In this document: one piece after another, positions 9,126 through 17,277 of the stretch
How the letters are laid out: each line of letters starts with the position of its first letter
Numbering within the stretch: the first letter of the stretch is position 1
DNA from: Rhodomicrobium sp. R_RK_3
GTDB lineage: Bacteria > Pseudomonadota > Alphaproteobacteria > Rhizobiales > Rhodomicrobiaceae
DNA length: 64,000 nt
Reading direction: 5' to 3'
Assembly: GCF_002198715.1 (NCBI RefSeq)
Contig: NZ_MWLK01000032.1
Location: forward strand, 1 to 64,000
The notes under the pieces: generated by a model
What the model saw: only the letters and a program-made list of their open reading frames with translations
The model's database searches: none
Told to the model about the DNA's origin: nothing
Made by a program: the position numbers and the translations under genes

Positions 9126-10900
9126 TCAGCGGCCTCCACCGCGTCGAAGAGGGCATTTAGTGCCTCCGGCTCGTGGCGGCGGGTGAAAGCCTGGAAGGAT
9201 TCCCCGGCGCCCGCGCGTCCGGCCATATAGCCGCGCAGCATTTTTTCGACGAGGCGCGGGCAATCTTCTGCCTTCACATCGTGGAAGACCTCGCGGCCGA
9301 TCATGGCATCCGGTCCGAAGCCGCCGCCGACCAGCACATGGAAGCCCTCGACGGTGTCGTCGCTGCCTTCCAGCGGCACGCGCGTGGCGAGCAGTCCGAT
9401 GTCGCCGATATAATGCTGGGCGCAGGAATGGTGGCAGCCGGTCAGGTGGATGTTGACGGGCGCATCCATCGCGACGCGCGGCTCGACCCAATCCGCGATG
9501 GCCATTGCCGTGCCTTTGGTGTCGGAGGCGGCGAATTTGCAGCCCTTATTGCCGGTGCAGGCGATAAGCCCGGCGCGCACGCTGGTCGCCTTGGCGGTGA
9601 GGCCGATCTCGCGCAGCCGCGCTTCAACGGTCTCGGCATTCTCGGCGCGCACGCCCGAGATCAGCAAGTTTTGCCAGACCGTCAGCCGGATATCGCCGTC
9701 GCCGAGCGCGCGGGAAATTTCCGCGATGCCGCGCATCTGGGCCGACGTCATTTTGCCGACCGGCAGCACCACGCCGACCCAGACCAGTCCGTCCTGCGAT
9801 TGCGGATGCACGCCGACATGCGCCTGCCTATCCTGGCGCGGCGGCGCGATCACCGCCTCATCCGGCAGCCGGGCGAGCTTGCGGCCGAGTTTCTCCTCGA
9901 CGGCGGCGAGGAATTTCTCAAAGCCCCAGGCGTCGAGCAGATATTTCAGCCGCGCCTTGGTCCGGTTGGTGCGGTCGCCGTGGTCGATATAGACGCGCAC
10001 GATGGCGTCGGCCACCCTGACGGCCTCGTCCGGCTTGACGTACGCGCCCGTCGGGCGGGCGAAATCCTGATGGCCGGTGATGCCGCCGAGGCCGAGCCGG
10101 AACCAGACGCCCGGCTCCGCGCCACCCGTCACCGTGACGGCGGTGAAGGCGATGTCGTTGGTGTCCTCCAGCACGGGGATGATGCCGCCGCCGTCGAAGC
10201 CGACATTGAATTTGCGCGGCAGGCCGTAAAGCGTGCGGTTGTTGAGGATGTGGTGATGCCACGCCCGCGCATAAGGGCGCGTGTCGATCAGCTCCTGCGG
10301 GTCGATGCCCGCCGTCGGCGCGCCGGTGACATTGCGGATATTGTCCGCGCCCGCGCCCTTGCAGGCAAGGCCGATCTCCGACAGGCGCTCGATCAGCGCG
10401 GGGCCCTGCGCCGCTGGGATCTCGCGGATCTGCAGATTGGCCCGGGTCGTCACATGCGCGAAGCCGCCGCCATGGCGCTCGGCGAGATCCGCGACACCGG
10501 CGAATTGCCAGTGCTTCAGGATGCCGTTCGGGATGCGCAGCCGGCACATGAAGAAATCTTCGTTCGGCGCGACGTAGAACAAGCCGTGGAAGCGCCAGCG
10601 GAAATTATCGACGCCCTTCGGGAATTGCCCGGCCTCCGCCTCCGATTTCAGCCGCGTATAGGCATCGAACGGGTGATCGTCGCGCTTGGCCTTCTCTTCA
10701 TTGACGAGCTTCTTGCCATCGGCCTCGGTACGCGCCATGGCCTTCAGATGCGGCGCGTCGGGACCGGTCGGCTCAGCGGTGCCGGAGCCCAGCGCGCCGA
10801 GCGGCTTCAGCCCTTTCGCGACACGTCCCGCCTGCACGCCGGAGACGAAGCCTTCGAGATAGCGGCGCTGTTCCTCGGAAAAATCCTGTGCGCCCATCAT
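9122..10900 (-). CDS. nirA: Ferredoxin-type assimilatory nitrite reductase NirA
   Basis: This enzyme carries out the six-electron reduction of nitrite to ammonium at a sirohaem coupled to a [4Fe-4S] cluster. The cluster and sirohaem ligands are visible as Cys448, Cys454, Cys489 and Cys493 (CTGNKGC and CHHSC; C-x5-C-x34-C-x3-C, the nitrite/sulfite reductase signature). The 592-residue length and the tandem ferrodoxin-like half-domains match the NirA family; the N-terminal extension (about 100 residues) is typical of alphaproteobacterial forms. The start at 10900 has a second ATG at 10897; both overlap the end of the upstream FAD oxidoreductase. The stop overlaps the next gene by ATGA. Sulfite reductase is the alternative for this superfamily, but the setting inside a nitrate operon favours nitrite. 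Confidence 0.93.
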   Translation of the reverse strand: MMGAQDFSEEQRRYLEGFVSGVQAGRVAKGLKPLGALGSGTAEPTGPDAPHLKAMARTEADGKKLVNEEKAKRDDHPFDAYTRLKSEAEAGQFPKGVDNFRWRFHGLFYVAPNEDFFMCRLRIPNGILKHWQFAGVADLAERHGGGFAHVTTRANLQIREIPAAQGPALIERLSEIGLACKGAGADNIRNVTGAPTAGIDPQELIDTRPYARAWHHHILNNRTLYGLPRKFNVGFDGGGIIPVLEDTNDIAFTAVTVTGGAEPGVWFRLGLGGITGHQDFARPTGAYVKPDEAVRVADAIVRVYIDHGDRTNRTKARLKYLLDAWGFEKFLAAVEEKLGRKLARLPDEAVIAPPRQDRQAHVGVHPQSQDGLVWVGVVLPVGKMTSAQMRGIAEISRALGDGDIRLTVWQNLLISGVRAENAETVEARLREIGLTAKATSVRAGLIACTGNKGCKFAASDTKGTAMAIADWVEPRVAMDAPVNIHLTGCHHSCAQHYIGDIGLLATRVPLEGSDDTVEGFHVLVGGGFGPDAMIGREVFHDVKAEDCPRLVEKMLRGYMAGRAGAGESFQAFTRRHEPEALNALFDAVEAAE

Positions 10901-12102
10901 GCGGCCTCCGCATAGGCCTGGCCGAAGGCCAGCATGGCGCGGCGCGCGCCGAGCGGCGCGCCCGAGCGGATCAGGTCGAGATACCAGAAGGAATCGTCGG
11001 TATCGCCGTAGAGGATGGCGCCCGCGAGCCGCCCGTCGCGGATGACGAGCTTGCGGTAGGCCGGGATGAGATCGTCGCGCAGGATGATGGCTTCCGCGCC
11101 GATGCCTTCGAAGTCGCCCGCCGAGAACACGGGCACGCCGGAGACCTTTAGGTTCGCCGCCGGCACGGACCCCGCATAGTCAACCGCTTCCCCGCAGAGA
11201 TGCCCGGCAAGCGTCGCCGCCTGCTCATAGGCCGGCTCGACGAGGCCATAGCAGGCGCCGCGATGCTCCGCGCATTCGCCGATGGCGTAGATGCCGGGCC
11301 GCGAGGTCGCTAGGCGGTCATCGATCAGGATGCCACGATTGACGGCGAGCCCGGCGCTCTTGCCCAGCCCGGTGCGCGGCCGGACGCCCGCCGCCATGAC
11401 GACGAGCCCGCATGGCAATTCGCGGCCATCCTTCAGCGTGACGCATGCCACGGCGCCTTGTCCTGAGATGGCGGCGGTCTGCGCCCCGAGCAGCAGTTCG
11501 ATGCCTTTCGCGCGCAGGGCATCAGCCAGCAACGCCGCCGCTTCGGCGTCGAGCTGACGCTCCATCAGCCGGTCCATGAGGTGGATGAGCGTGACCTTGA
11601 TGCCCAGCTTGGCCAGCCCGTAAGCCGCCTCGATGCCGAGCAAGCCGCCGCCGATCACCACCGCCGGCGCTCCGGCCCGCGCCGCCGCCAGCATGACCGC
11701 GACATCGGCCGCCGTGCGGAACGTCACCACGCCGGGCAGGTTCGCGCCAGGGACCGGCAGCCGGATCGGATCGGAACCGGTCGCCAGCACGCAGGCATCG
11801 AAATGGCGCACCAAGCCGCTGGCGCAGGTCACGCTCTTGCCCGCCGGATCGAGTGTCACGACCTCATCGCCCGTCACCAGCTCGATGCCGAGATCGGCAT
11901 ACCATTCGGCCGGGCGCAATTGCACGTCCGCCCAGGCGATCTCGCCCGCCAGCATGGGCGAGAGCAGGATGCGGTTATAGCCCGCCTCCGGCTCCGCCCC
12001 GATCACGGTCACCGCGAAGGCATCGACATCGCGCGCGAAAAATTCCTGCAGGAACCGCACGCTCGCCATGCCATTGCCGACGACGACGATGGATTTCGTC
12101 AT
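10897..12102 (-). CDS. NAD(P)/FAD-dependent oxidoreductase (NirB N-terminal/rubredoxin reductase-like)
   Basis: A 401-residue pyridine nucleotide-disulfide oxidoreductase. It has an N-terminal Rossmann FAD motif (VVVGNGMASVRF), a central NAD(P) motif (VIGGGLLGIEAAYGLAKLG) and a C-terminal FAD contact (YAIGECAEHRG). The sequence resembles the N-terminal half of NirB, without the BFD and sirohaem domains. In Bradyrhizobium a gene of this type (Flp) lies beside a globin and the nitrate reductase and is reported to take part in nitrate/nitrite assimilation and NO handling. Here it sits between globin and nirA, overlapping the start of nirA. It may donate electrons to NasA, or reduce the globin as a stand-alone NO dioxygenase reductase. 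The family is certain; the partner is inferred. Confidence 0.88.
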   Translation of the reverse strand: MTKSIVVVGNGMASVRFLQEFFARDVDAFAVTVIGAEPEAGYNRILLSPMLAGEIAWADVQLRPAEWYADLGIELVTGDEVVTLDPAGKSVTCASGLVRHFDACVLATGSDPIRLPVPGANLPGVVTFRTAADVAVMLAAARAGAPAVVIGGGLLGIEAAYGLAKLGIKVTLIHLMDRLMERQLDAEAAALLADALRAKGIELLLGAQTAAISGQGAVACVTLKDGRELPCGLVVMAAGVRPRTGLGKSAGLAVNRGILIDDRLATSRPGIYAIGECAEHRGACYGLVEPAYEQAATLAGHLCGEAVDYAGSVPAANLKVSGVPVFSAGDFEGIGAEAIILRDDLIPAYRKLVIRDGRLAGAILYGDTDDSFWYLDLIRSGAPLGARRAMLAFGQAYAEAA

Positions 12103-12123
12103 ATGCTGCTCACCCTGCCCTGT

Positions 12124-12549
12124 TCATTCCGCCATCGCCGCCGCGTCATAGGCCTCGGAAATCATGTAGCCGGAGAGGGTCGAATAGGCCCTCGCCCAGG
12201 CGGTGGCGGTATCCGGCGTCCACTGATCGCCGAGGCCCTTTTCCAGCGTCCACAGCAGCGCCTCGCCGACCGGGCCGTAATGGTCGGGCTGCACGCCATA
12301 GCCGACATGCTTCTTGGCGAGTGCGCTCGCCGCCGGCAGGATCGTCACGAGGTCGCTCAGGCCGCCGACGACATAGCCGAGCGTGCCCATCAGCTTGCGG
12401 CCCTGCTCGGTCATGTCGGACTGGAAGAGCGGTTTCACCTCGGGCGCGATCTCGAACAGCCGGCCGTAGAACAGCGCGGCCGCCTGATCGGAGATGGGCT
12501 TCACTTGGGCAAAGCTGGACTGGATCAATGCAACGTCATGCGCATTCAT
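12124..12549 (-). CDS. Single-domain bacterial haemoglobin
   Basis: A 141-residue globin of the Vitreoscilla/flavohaemoglobin-N-terminal type. The proximal (F8) histidine is His81 in KKHVGYGV. Gln49, in the TEQGRKLM segment, occupies the likely distal E7 region, as in VHb. There is no attached reductase domain. It lies 21 bases upstream of the FAD oxidoreductase in the nitrate operon, the arrangement seen in Bradyrhizobium, where the operon globin protects against nitric oxide produced during nitrate assimilation. A strong AGGAGG-type ribosome binding site precedes it. NO detoxification, with the neighbouring oxidoreductase as reductase, is the most likely role; oxygen binding is not excluded. 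Confidence 0.93.
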   Translation of the reverse strand: MNAHDVALIQSSFAQVKPISDQAAALFYGRLFEIAPEVKPLFQSDMTEQGRKLMGTLGYVVGGLSDLVTILPAASALAKKHVGYGVQPDHYGPVGEALLWTLEKGLGDQWTPDTATAWARAYSTLSGYMISEAYDAAAMAE

Positions 12550-12567
12550 GCAGATCTCCTCCTCGGG

Positions 12568-13371
12568 TCAGGCGGCTTCGACGAAGCCATGGCGCTCATA
12601 CAGAAATTCCAGCACGCGCTGGCGCGCGCGGATGTAGGCCGGGTCCGCGACCAGCTCGAGGCGCTTCCTCGGGCGCGGCAGATCGACGGTCAGGATCTCG
12701 CCGATCTTGGCGGCCGGGCCGTTGGTCATCATGACGATGCGGTCCGAGAGCAGCACGGCCTCGTCGACGTCGTGGGTGATCATGATGACGGTGTTCTGCA
12801 ACCCGGCATGGATGGCCATGACCTGATCCTGGAGATGGGCGCGGGTCAGCGCGTCGAGCGCGCCGAAGGGCTCGTCCATCAGCAGCACCTTCGGCTCCAT
12901 CGCCAGGGCGCGCGCGATGCCGACGCGCTGCTTCATGCCGCCGGAGATTTCGGACGGGCGCTTGTCCCTGGCGTGGGCCATCTGCACCAGTTCGAGCTTC
13001 TCCATGGTCCACAGATGCCGCTCGGCCCGCGATTTCGTGCGGAAGAACACCTTGTCGACGCCGATGCGGACATTGTCGTAGACGCTGAGCCAGGGCAGCA
13101 GGGAGTGGTTCTGAAACACCACGGCGCGGTCGGGGCCGGGCGCGTCGACCACCTTGTTCTCCAGGAACACCACGCCGCTGGTGACGCGGGTCAGCCCCGC
13201 GATGAGATTCAGCATCGTGGATTTGCCGCAGCCGGAATGGCCGATGATGGAGACGAATTCGCCCTTCTCGACGGCGAGGTCGACGCCCTTCAGCACGACC
13301 GAGCTCTGGCCGCCGCGCTCGAACGCCTTGTCGACCTGTTCCAGTTTCAGAAGCGGTTTTTGCGGGATCAT
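12568..13371 (-). CDS. nrtC: Nitrate ABC transporter ATP-binding protein
   Basis: This 267-residue ATPase powers nitrate import. Walker A is GHSGCGKST (residues 44-52), the Q-loop follows (VVFQNHSLLPW), the ABC signature is ISGGMKQR (142-149), Walker B is VLLMDEP (162-168) and the H-loop is MITHDVDEA. The ATG at 13371 is preceded by a GAGGAG ribosome binding site ten bases after the permease stop; an upstream in-frame start would run into the permease gene. The sequence is of the NrtD/SsuB/TauB type, and lacks the C-terminal sensor domain of cyanobacterial NrtC. It is co-transcribed with nrtA and nrtB. Confidence 0.94.
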   Translation of the reverse strand: MIPQKPLLKLEQVDKAFERGGQSSVVLKGVDLAVEKGEFVSIIGHSGCGKSTMLNLIAGLTRVTSGVVFLENKVVDAPGPDRAVVFQNHSLLPWLSVYDNVRIGVDKVFFRTKSRAERHLWTMEKLELVQMAHARDKRPSEISGGMKQRVGIARALAMEPKVLLMDEPFGALDALTRAHLQDQVMAIHAGLQNTVIMITHDVDEAVLLSDRIVMMTNGPAAKIGEILTVDLPRPRKRLELVADPAYIRARQRVLEFLYERHGFVEAA

Positions 13372-13381
13372 GCTGGTCTCC

Positions 13382-14305
13382 TCAAACGCCAGGTGCGCCG
13401 CGCGCGGCAATCCGTCCGACGAGCGCGACAAGCCGGTCGAGCAGGAAGCCGACGACGCCGATATAGACGAGGGCGACGATGATGTCGGACAGCCGCGAGG
13501 AGTTCCACGCGTCCCAGATGAAGAAGCCGATGCCGACGCCGCCGGTCAGCATTTCCGCCGCCACGATGGCGAGCCACGACAGGCCGACGCCGATGCGCAG
13601 GCCGGTGAAGATGTAGGGCGCGGCCGACGGCAGCATGATGCGCCAGAAGAATTCGAGCTGGTTGAGGCGCAAGACGGCGGCAACGTTGCGGTAATCCTGC
13701 GGGATGTTGCGGATGCCGACGGCGGTGTTGATGATGATCGGCCAGATCGCGGTGATGAAGATGACGAAGATCGCCGAAGGGTTGGCGTCGCGGAAGGCGG
13801 CGAGCGAGAGCGGCAGCCAGGCGAGCGGCGGCACGGTGCGCAGCACCTGGAAGATCGGATCGAGCCCGCGCATCGCCCATTGGCTCTGGCCGACCAGCGC
13901 GCCGAGCGCGATGCCGGCGATGGCGGCGAGGCCGAAGCCATAGGCGACCCGCTCGAGGCTCACGAGCACGCGCCAGCCGAGGCCGAGGTCCTGCGGGCCG
14001 TAATTGAAGAAGGGCGAGACGATCAGATCCTTGCTGTCCGCCCAGATTTTCGTCGGCGACGGCAGGCTGGAATTGGGGGCTGATGTGGCGAGCTGCCAGA
14101 AGACCAGCATGAGGAACAGCACGATCAGCGGCGGCACGACGGCGGTCGCTACGGCCTTGGCCTGTTTCAGCGCAGCGCCGGCGAAATCATAGCGCGCGGG
14201 CGGCGCGGCCGGGGGGGCCGCGTCTGATGGGAGGGGCACGGAACCGGCGCGCGTCACCTTGACGGCGCCGCGGAGCGCTTCGGCATTGATCAGAGGTCGG
14301 GTCAT
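13382..14305 (-). CDS. nrtB: Nitrate ABC transporter permease
   Basis: A 307-residue inner-membrane permease of the NrtB/SsuC family. A cytosolic N-terminus of about 55 residues is followed by six predicted hydrophobic segments, and an EAA-type coupling loop near LEFFWRIMLPSAAPYIFTG contacts the ATPase. It lies between nrtA and nrtC. A perfect 12-bp stem-loop separates it from nrtA. Substrate specificity (nitrate, perhaps nitrite) is taken from the operon, since the family also includes sulfonate, taurine and bicarbonate permeases. Confidence 0.93.
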   Translation of the reverse strand: MTRPLINAEALRGAVKVTRAGSVPLPSDAAPPAAPPARYDFAGAALKQAKAVATAVVPPLIVLFLMLVFWQLATSAPNSSLPSPTKIWADSKDLIVSPFFNYGPQDLGLGWRVLVSLERVAYGFGLAAIAGIALGALVGQSQWAMRGLDPIFQVLRTVPPLAWLPLSLAAFRDANPSAIFVIFITAIWPIIINTAVGIRNIPQDYRNVAAVLRLNQLEFFWRIMLPSAAPYIFTGLRIGVGLSWLAIVAAEMLTGGVGIGFFIWDAWNSSRLSDIIVALVYIGVVGFLLDRLVALVGRIAARGAPGV

Positions 14306-14323
14306 GGCAAGCTCCGTGAAAGG

Positions 14324-14354
14324 CCGGCCCTCTCCGCCGCTTGGAGAGGGCCGG
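14324..14354 (-). promoter_or_regulatory. Stem-loop between nrtA and nrtB
   Basis: A perfect 12-bp stem (CCGGCCCTCTCC and its complement) with a 7-nt loop fills the 60-bp gap between the binding protein and permease genes. No U-run follows, so it is unlikely to be a full terminator. In ABC operons such hairpins often stabilise the binding-protein mRNA and lower expression of the membrane components. The CCCTCTCC core also matches a dispersed repeat seen elsewhere in this window. Confidence 0.5.
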
Positions 14355-14365
14355 ACGGCCAGGCA

Positions 14366-15685
14366 TCAGACTTCGGCGCGTTTGATGGAGAGCGATTTCA
14401 GATAGGCCATGGGATCGGCCGGATCGAACACCTTGCCGTCGAAGAAGGTCTCGGCCCCGCGCGACGTGCCCTCCGGCGCGGCGACACCCAGATCCTTGGC
14501 GGCCGCCCGCCAGATGTCCTCGCGGTTGACCTTGTCGACGAGGGCATTGATGTCGGTCTTGGCCTCGAACTTGCCCCAGCGGATATCCTCGGCGACGAAC
14601 CAGGCATCGTGGCTCTTATAGGGATAGGAGGCAAAGCCCTCCCAGAACTTCATATATTGCTTGGTGCCGGTCTCGACGCGGCCATTGCCGTAATCGTAAT
14701 CGCCCTTGAGGCGGCCGACGATGTCGGCGACGGGCACGTTGAACCACTGCCGCTTGCCGACGATCTCGGCGAGTTCGGCGCGGTTCTCCATCTTGTCGCA
14801 CCAGATCTGCGCTTCCATCACGGCGGTGAGGATGGCCTTGGCGGCGTTGGGGTTCTTGTCGACGAAATCGGCGCGCAGGGTCAGCGCCTTTTCCGGATGC
14901 TTGGACCAGATCTCGCCGGTGGCGCAGGCGGTGTAGCCGATGCCCTGGTTGACCAACTGGCCATTCCAGGGCTCGCCGACGCAGAAGGCATCCATATTGC
15001 CGACCTTCATGTTCGCCACCATCTGCGGCGGCGGCACGACGATGGTCTGCACGTCCTTGTCCGGGTCGATGCCGCCGGCGGCCAGCCAGTAGCGCATCCA
15101 CAAATCATGCGTGCCGCCGGGGAAGGTGACGGCGACCTTGACCTCCTTGCCCTCGGCCTTCTTCTTGGCGAAAGCGGCCTTCAGCGAGGAGGCATCGACG
15201 CTCGCCTTGAGGTCCTGATATTCGTTGGAGACCGAGATCGCCTGCGCGTCGAGATTCAGCCGCGCCAGGATGTACATCGGCGTCGGCACGTTGTTCTGCG
15301 TAACCTTGCCGGTCGAGATCAGATAGGGCATGGGCGTCAGGATATGCGCGCCGTCGATGCCGTTCGCCGCGCCGCCGAGCACGAGATTGTCGCGCGTCGC
15401 GCCCCAGGAGGCCTGCTTGTTCACCTCGACATCGGGCATGCCGTATTTGGCGAAGAGCTTCTTCTCCTTCGCCACGACGAGCGGGCCCGCATCCATCAGC
15501 GCGATATAGCCGAGCACGGCTTTGGTCGTCTCGGGACCGGCCGCCCAGGCGACATGGGCGCCGAAGGGGAAGGCGGTTTTGGCGGCGGCCAGCACGGCGG
15601 CGGCGCCGGCGCCCTTCAGCACGGCGCGGCGCGAGGCATGTTTTTTGGTCAGAATGGTCTTCAGATCGCCTGTCACTTTGCTCAT
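14366..15685 (-). CDS. nrtA: Nitrate-binding periplasmic protein NrtA, Tat-type signal
   Basis: This 439-residue CmpA/NrtA-family protein delivers nitrate to the NrtBC importer. The N-terminus has a twin-arginine signal (ASRRAVLKG, then a hydrophobic stretch ending AWAAG), so it is probably exported folded. Conserved NrtA segments include YIALMDAGPLVVA at the start of the mature protein and the GGIDPDKDVQTIVVPPP block in the middle. It is the first structural gene after the regulated leader. Its neighbour NasS shares the same fold but has no signal peptide. Bicarbonate binding (CmpA) is an alternative for the family, but the operon settles on nitrate. Confidence 0.95.
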   Translation of the reverse strand: MSKVTGDLKTILTKKHASRRAVLKGAGAAAVLAAAKTAFPFGAHVAWAAGPETTKAVLGYIALMDAGPLVVAKEKKLFAKYGMPDVEVNKQASWGATRDNLVLGGAANGIDGAHILTPMPYLISTGKVTQNNVPTPMYILARLNLDAQAISVSNEYQDLKASVDASSLKAAFAKKKAEGKEVKVAVTFPGGTHDLWMRYWLAAGGIDPDKDVQTIVVPPPQMVANMKVGNMDAFCVGEPWNGQLVNQGIGYTACATGEIWSKHPEKALTLRADFVDKNPNAAKAILTAVMEAQIWCDKMENRAELAEIVGKRQWFNVPVADIVGRLKGDYDYGNGRVETGTKQYMKFWEGFASYPYKSHDAWFVAEDIRWGKFEAKTDINALVDKVNREDIWRAAAKDLGVAAPEGTSRGAETFFDGKVFDPADPMAYLKSLSIKRAEV

Positions 15686-15771
15686 CCTTCTCGATCACCC
15701 CTGTGGTTGCGCCGGGCATTCCCCGCTGCCGTCGAACATCCCGCGTCCGGACGCTCGGGCTCCGGACAAAC

Positions 15772-15834
15772 AAAAAGCGCCGCGTCGAAAGGCCGGCCTG
15801 GAACATGCCCAAGCTCTCCTTCGACTGGCGGCGC
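15772..15834 (-). terminator. Leader intrinsic terminator (attenuator) upstream of nrtA
   Basis: Read on the minus strand, a 5' arm beginning GCGCCGC (15834-15828) pairs with GCGGCGC (15783-15777). A further TCGAA/TTCGA helix (15825-15821 with 15790-15786) sits above a small internal loop. TTTTT follows at 15776-15772. The hairpin lies about 85 bases before the nrtA start, so transcription from the upstream promoter would stop here unless it is prevented. A second small inverted repeat (15745-15767) follows it. Confidence 0.75.
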
Positions 15835-15860
15835 TGCCTCAGCGGCCCCTCATCGGGCCG
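15825..15860 (-). promoter_or_regulatory. Tandem hairpin antiterminator element, probable NasT (ANTAR) target
   Basis: Two adjacent hairpins are visible in the leader RNA. P1 (15860-15843) is CGGCCC, hexaloop GATGAG, GGGCCG. P2 (15842-15825) is CTGAGGC, hexaloop AGCGCC, GCCAG, with a two-base bulge. ANTAR proteins bind two-hairpin motifs with six-base loops carrying A at position 1 and G at position 4. P2 fits both positions; P1 has G4 but G at position 1. P2 contains the 5' arm of the downstream terminator, so forming P2 would block termination. This is the expected architecture for NasT control; binding is inferred. Confidence 0.7.
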
Positions 15861-15920
15861 TTATGTTCGATGGGTGCGCTCTCCGGGCCGTCATTGGCCA
15901 CGCACCGACGGCAGGTTGTA

Positions 15921-15936
15921 TACAAAAAACGTGCCA
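15921..15936 (-). promoter_or_regulatory. Sigma54-like promoter for the nrtA-nasA operon
   Basis: The minus strand reads TGGCACGTTTTTTGTA. It matches the RpoN consensus TGGCACG-N4-TTGCA except for T in place of C at the -12 GC. Transcription would start near 15910 and run through the antiterminator and terminator to nrtA. This fits dual nitrogen control: NtrC/RpoN for ammonium limitation and NasS/NasT for nitrate. No clear NtrC palindrome was found upstream within the 130 bases to nasS. Confidence 0.6.
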
Positions 15937-16071
15937 GTTTCGGTGCGGCTAAATAATATGCTGAAAGCAACGCGCTAGTGGAAGCCGTGCGATCTGACGG
16001 AATCGGGGTTGATGGAGTTTTGTGCAGTGCGGAAATTTTTTGCTTAGCAACACGCCATTGGCGATGGGTGG

Positions 16072-17274
16072 CTATTTTCCGGGCACGCCGAAAGGAAGCC
16101 CGCCGCCGAGCCGAATAGGGCCGAGACTGCCGGGTATATCCGATGGCCCTGCAAGGGTCTCGTCCTTGCTATCGGAAAGCGGCGCGGACAGGCCGAGCCG
16201 GGCGGCGGCCAGCCGGAAAATGTCGGGCCGGTAGACCTGCCGCGCCACTAAAGCGGGGTCCATATCCGGCTCGATCTGCCGCCAGCGCTCCATCTGCCGG
16301 ACCATCCATTCCGCGTGCGAAAGCCAGGGGAAATTGGCGGCATAGCGCGAGAAGACGAGGAAATCCGGGTTGGGCCTTGCCGCCTCGCCCTTGGCGCGGA
16401 CCAGATTGCCGGCCAGCGCGTCGTAAAGCATCGGCTCGGCGACGCCGATGTGGCGCGGCTCGGCCAGCAGATGCGCCGCCTCGACAAAATTGCCGCGATC
16501 CTCCAGCCACGCCGCCGCCTTCAGCAGCGCACAGACCAGCGCGATCAGCAAATCCGGTTTTTTCGCCGCCCAATCCTCGCGCACGCCGAGCACCTTTTCC
16601 GGGCTGTTCGGCCAGAGGTGGTTCTTCGCCGCGATGATGCGCCCCTGCCCTGCCTCGACCGAGATCCGCCCCCAGGGCGCGCCGACGCAGAAGCCGTCGA
16701 TGCGGCCTTCGGCGAGACTGTCGGCGATCAAGGGCGGCGGAATGACGACGAGGTTGACGTCATTATCCGGGTCGATGCCGGCCGAGGCGAGCCAGCAGCG
16801 CATATCGTAATTATGACAGGAGAACGGATAGACCATGCCCAGCGTCAGCGGGATCGCACCCGCCGCCCGCCGGGCCGTGACGACGCGCGCCAGCGCCCAG
16901 GCAGCACGCATTCCGCCCGCATCCGTATCGGCCGGATCGGCGGCGTGCATTTCGGCAAATAGCTCCTCCGAGACCACGATGACATTGCCGTTCAGATTGA
17001 GCGCCATCGGCGCGATCACCGGCGTCGGCGGGCGCCCGAGCCCGAGCGTCGATGCGATTGCCATCGGGGCAAGCAGATGCGCGCAATCGAAAATGCCCAT
17101 CTCGAGCTTGTCGCGGATATTGGCCCAGGACGCTTCCTTATGCAGCCGCAGCGAAAAACCCTGCTCGGTGTCAAAACCCTTCCGCGCCGCGACGACCAGC
17201 GGCGCGCAATCGACGAGCGGGATGAAGCCCGCATGGATGATGGGCAGGCCGCCGTCTTCCGTGTCGTCCGGCAT
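16072..17274 (-). CDS. nasS: Nitrate/nitrite sensor NasS (NrtA-like, cytoplasmic)
   Basis: A 400-residue member of the NrtA/CmpA fold (IIHAGFIPLVDCAPLVVAA near the start, GIDPDNDVNLVVIPPP in the middle). It starts directly with the mature domain and has no signal peptide, so it stays in the cytoplasm. In Azotobacter, Paracoccus and Bradyrhizobium NasS holds the antiterminator NasT inactive until nitrate or nitrite binds. Its ATG lies three bases after the nasT stop, so the pair is co-translated. The gene order nasT-nasS-leader-nrtA suggests autonomous expression of the regulator pair, with the assimilation operon under its control. Confidence 0.93.
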   Translation of the reverse strand: MPDDTEDGGLPIIHAGFIPLVDCAPLVVAARKGFDTEQGFSLRLHKEASWANIRDKLEMGIFDCAHLLAPMAIASTLGLGRPPTPVIAPMALNLNGNVIVVSEELFAEMHAADPADTDAGGMRAAWALARVVTARRAAGAIPLTLGMVYPFSCHNYDMRCWLASAGIDPDNDVNLVVIPPPLIADSLAEGRIDGFCVGAPWGRISVEAGQGRIIAAKNHLWPNSPEKVLGVREDWAAKKPDLLIALVCALLKAAAWLEDRGNFVEAAHLLAEPRHIGVAEPMLYDALAGNLVRAKGEAARPNPDFLVFSRYAANFPWLSHAEWMVRQMERWRQIEPDMDPALVARQVYRPDIFRLAAARLGLSAPLSDSKDETLAGPSDIPGSLGPIRLGGGLPFGVPGK

Positions 17275-17277
17275 GGC

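Noticed and set aside
15703-15978. Open frames on the plus strand in the nrtA leader
   Set aside because: The region is explained by the sigma54-like promoter, hairpins and terminator on the other strand. The frames have no homology-like features.
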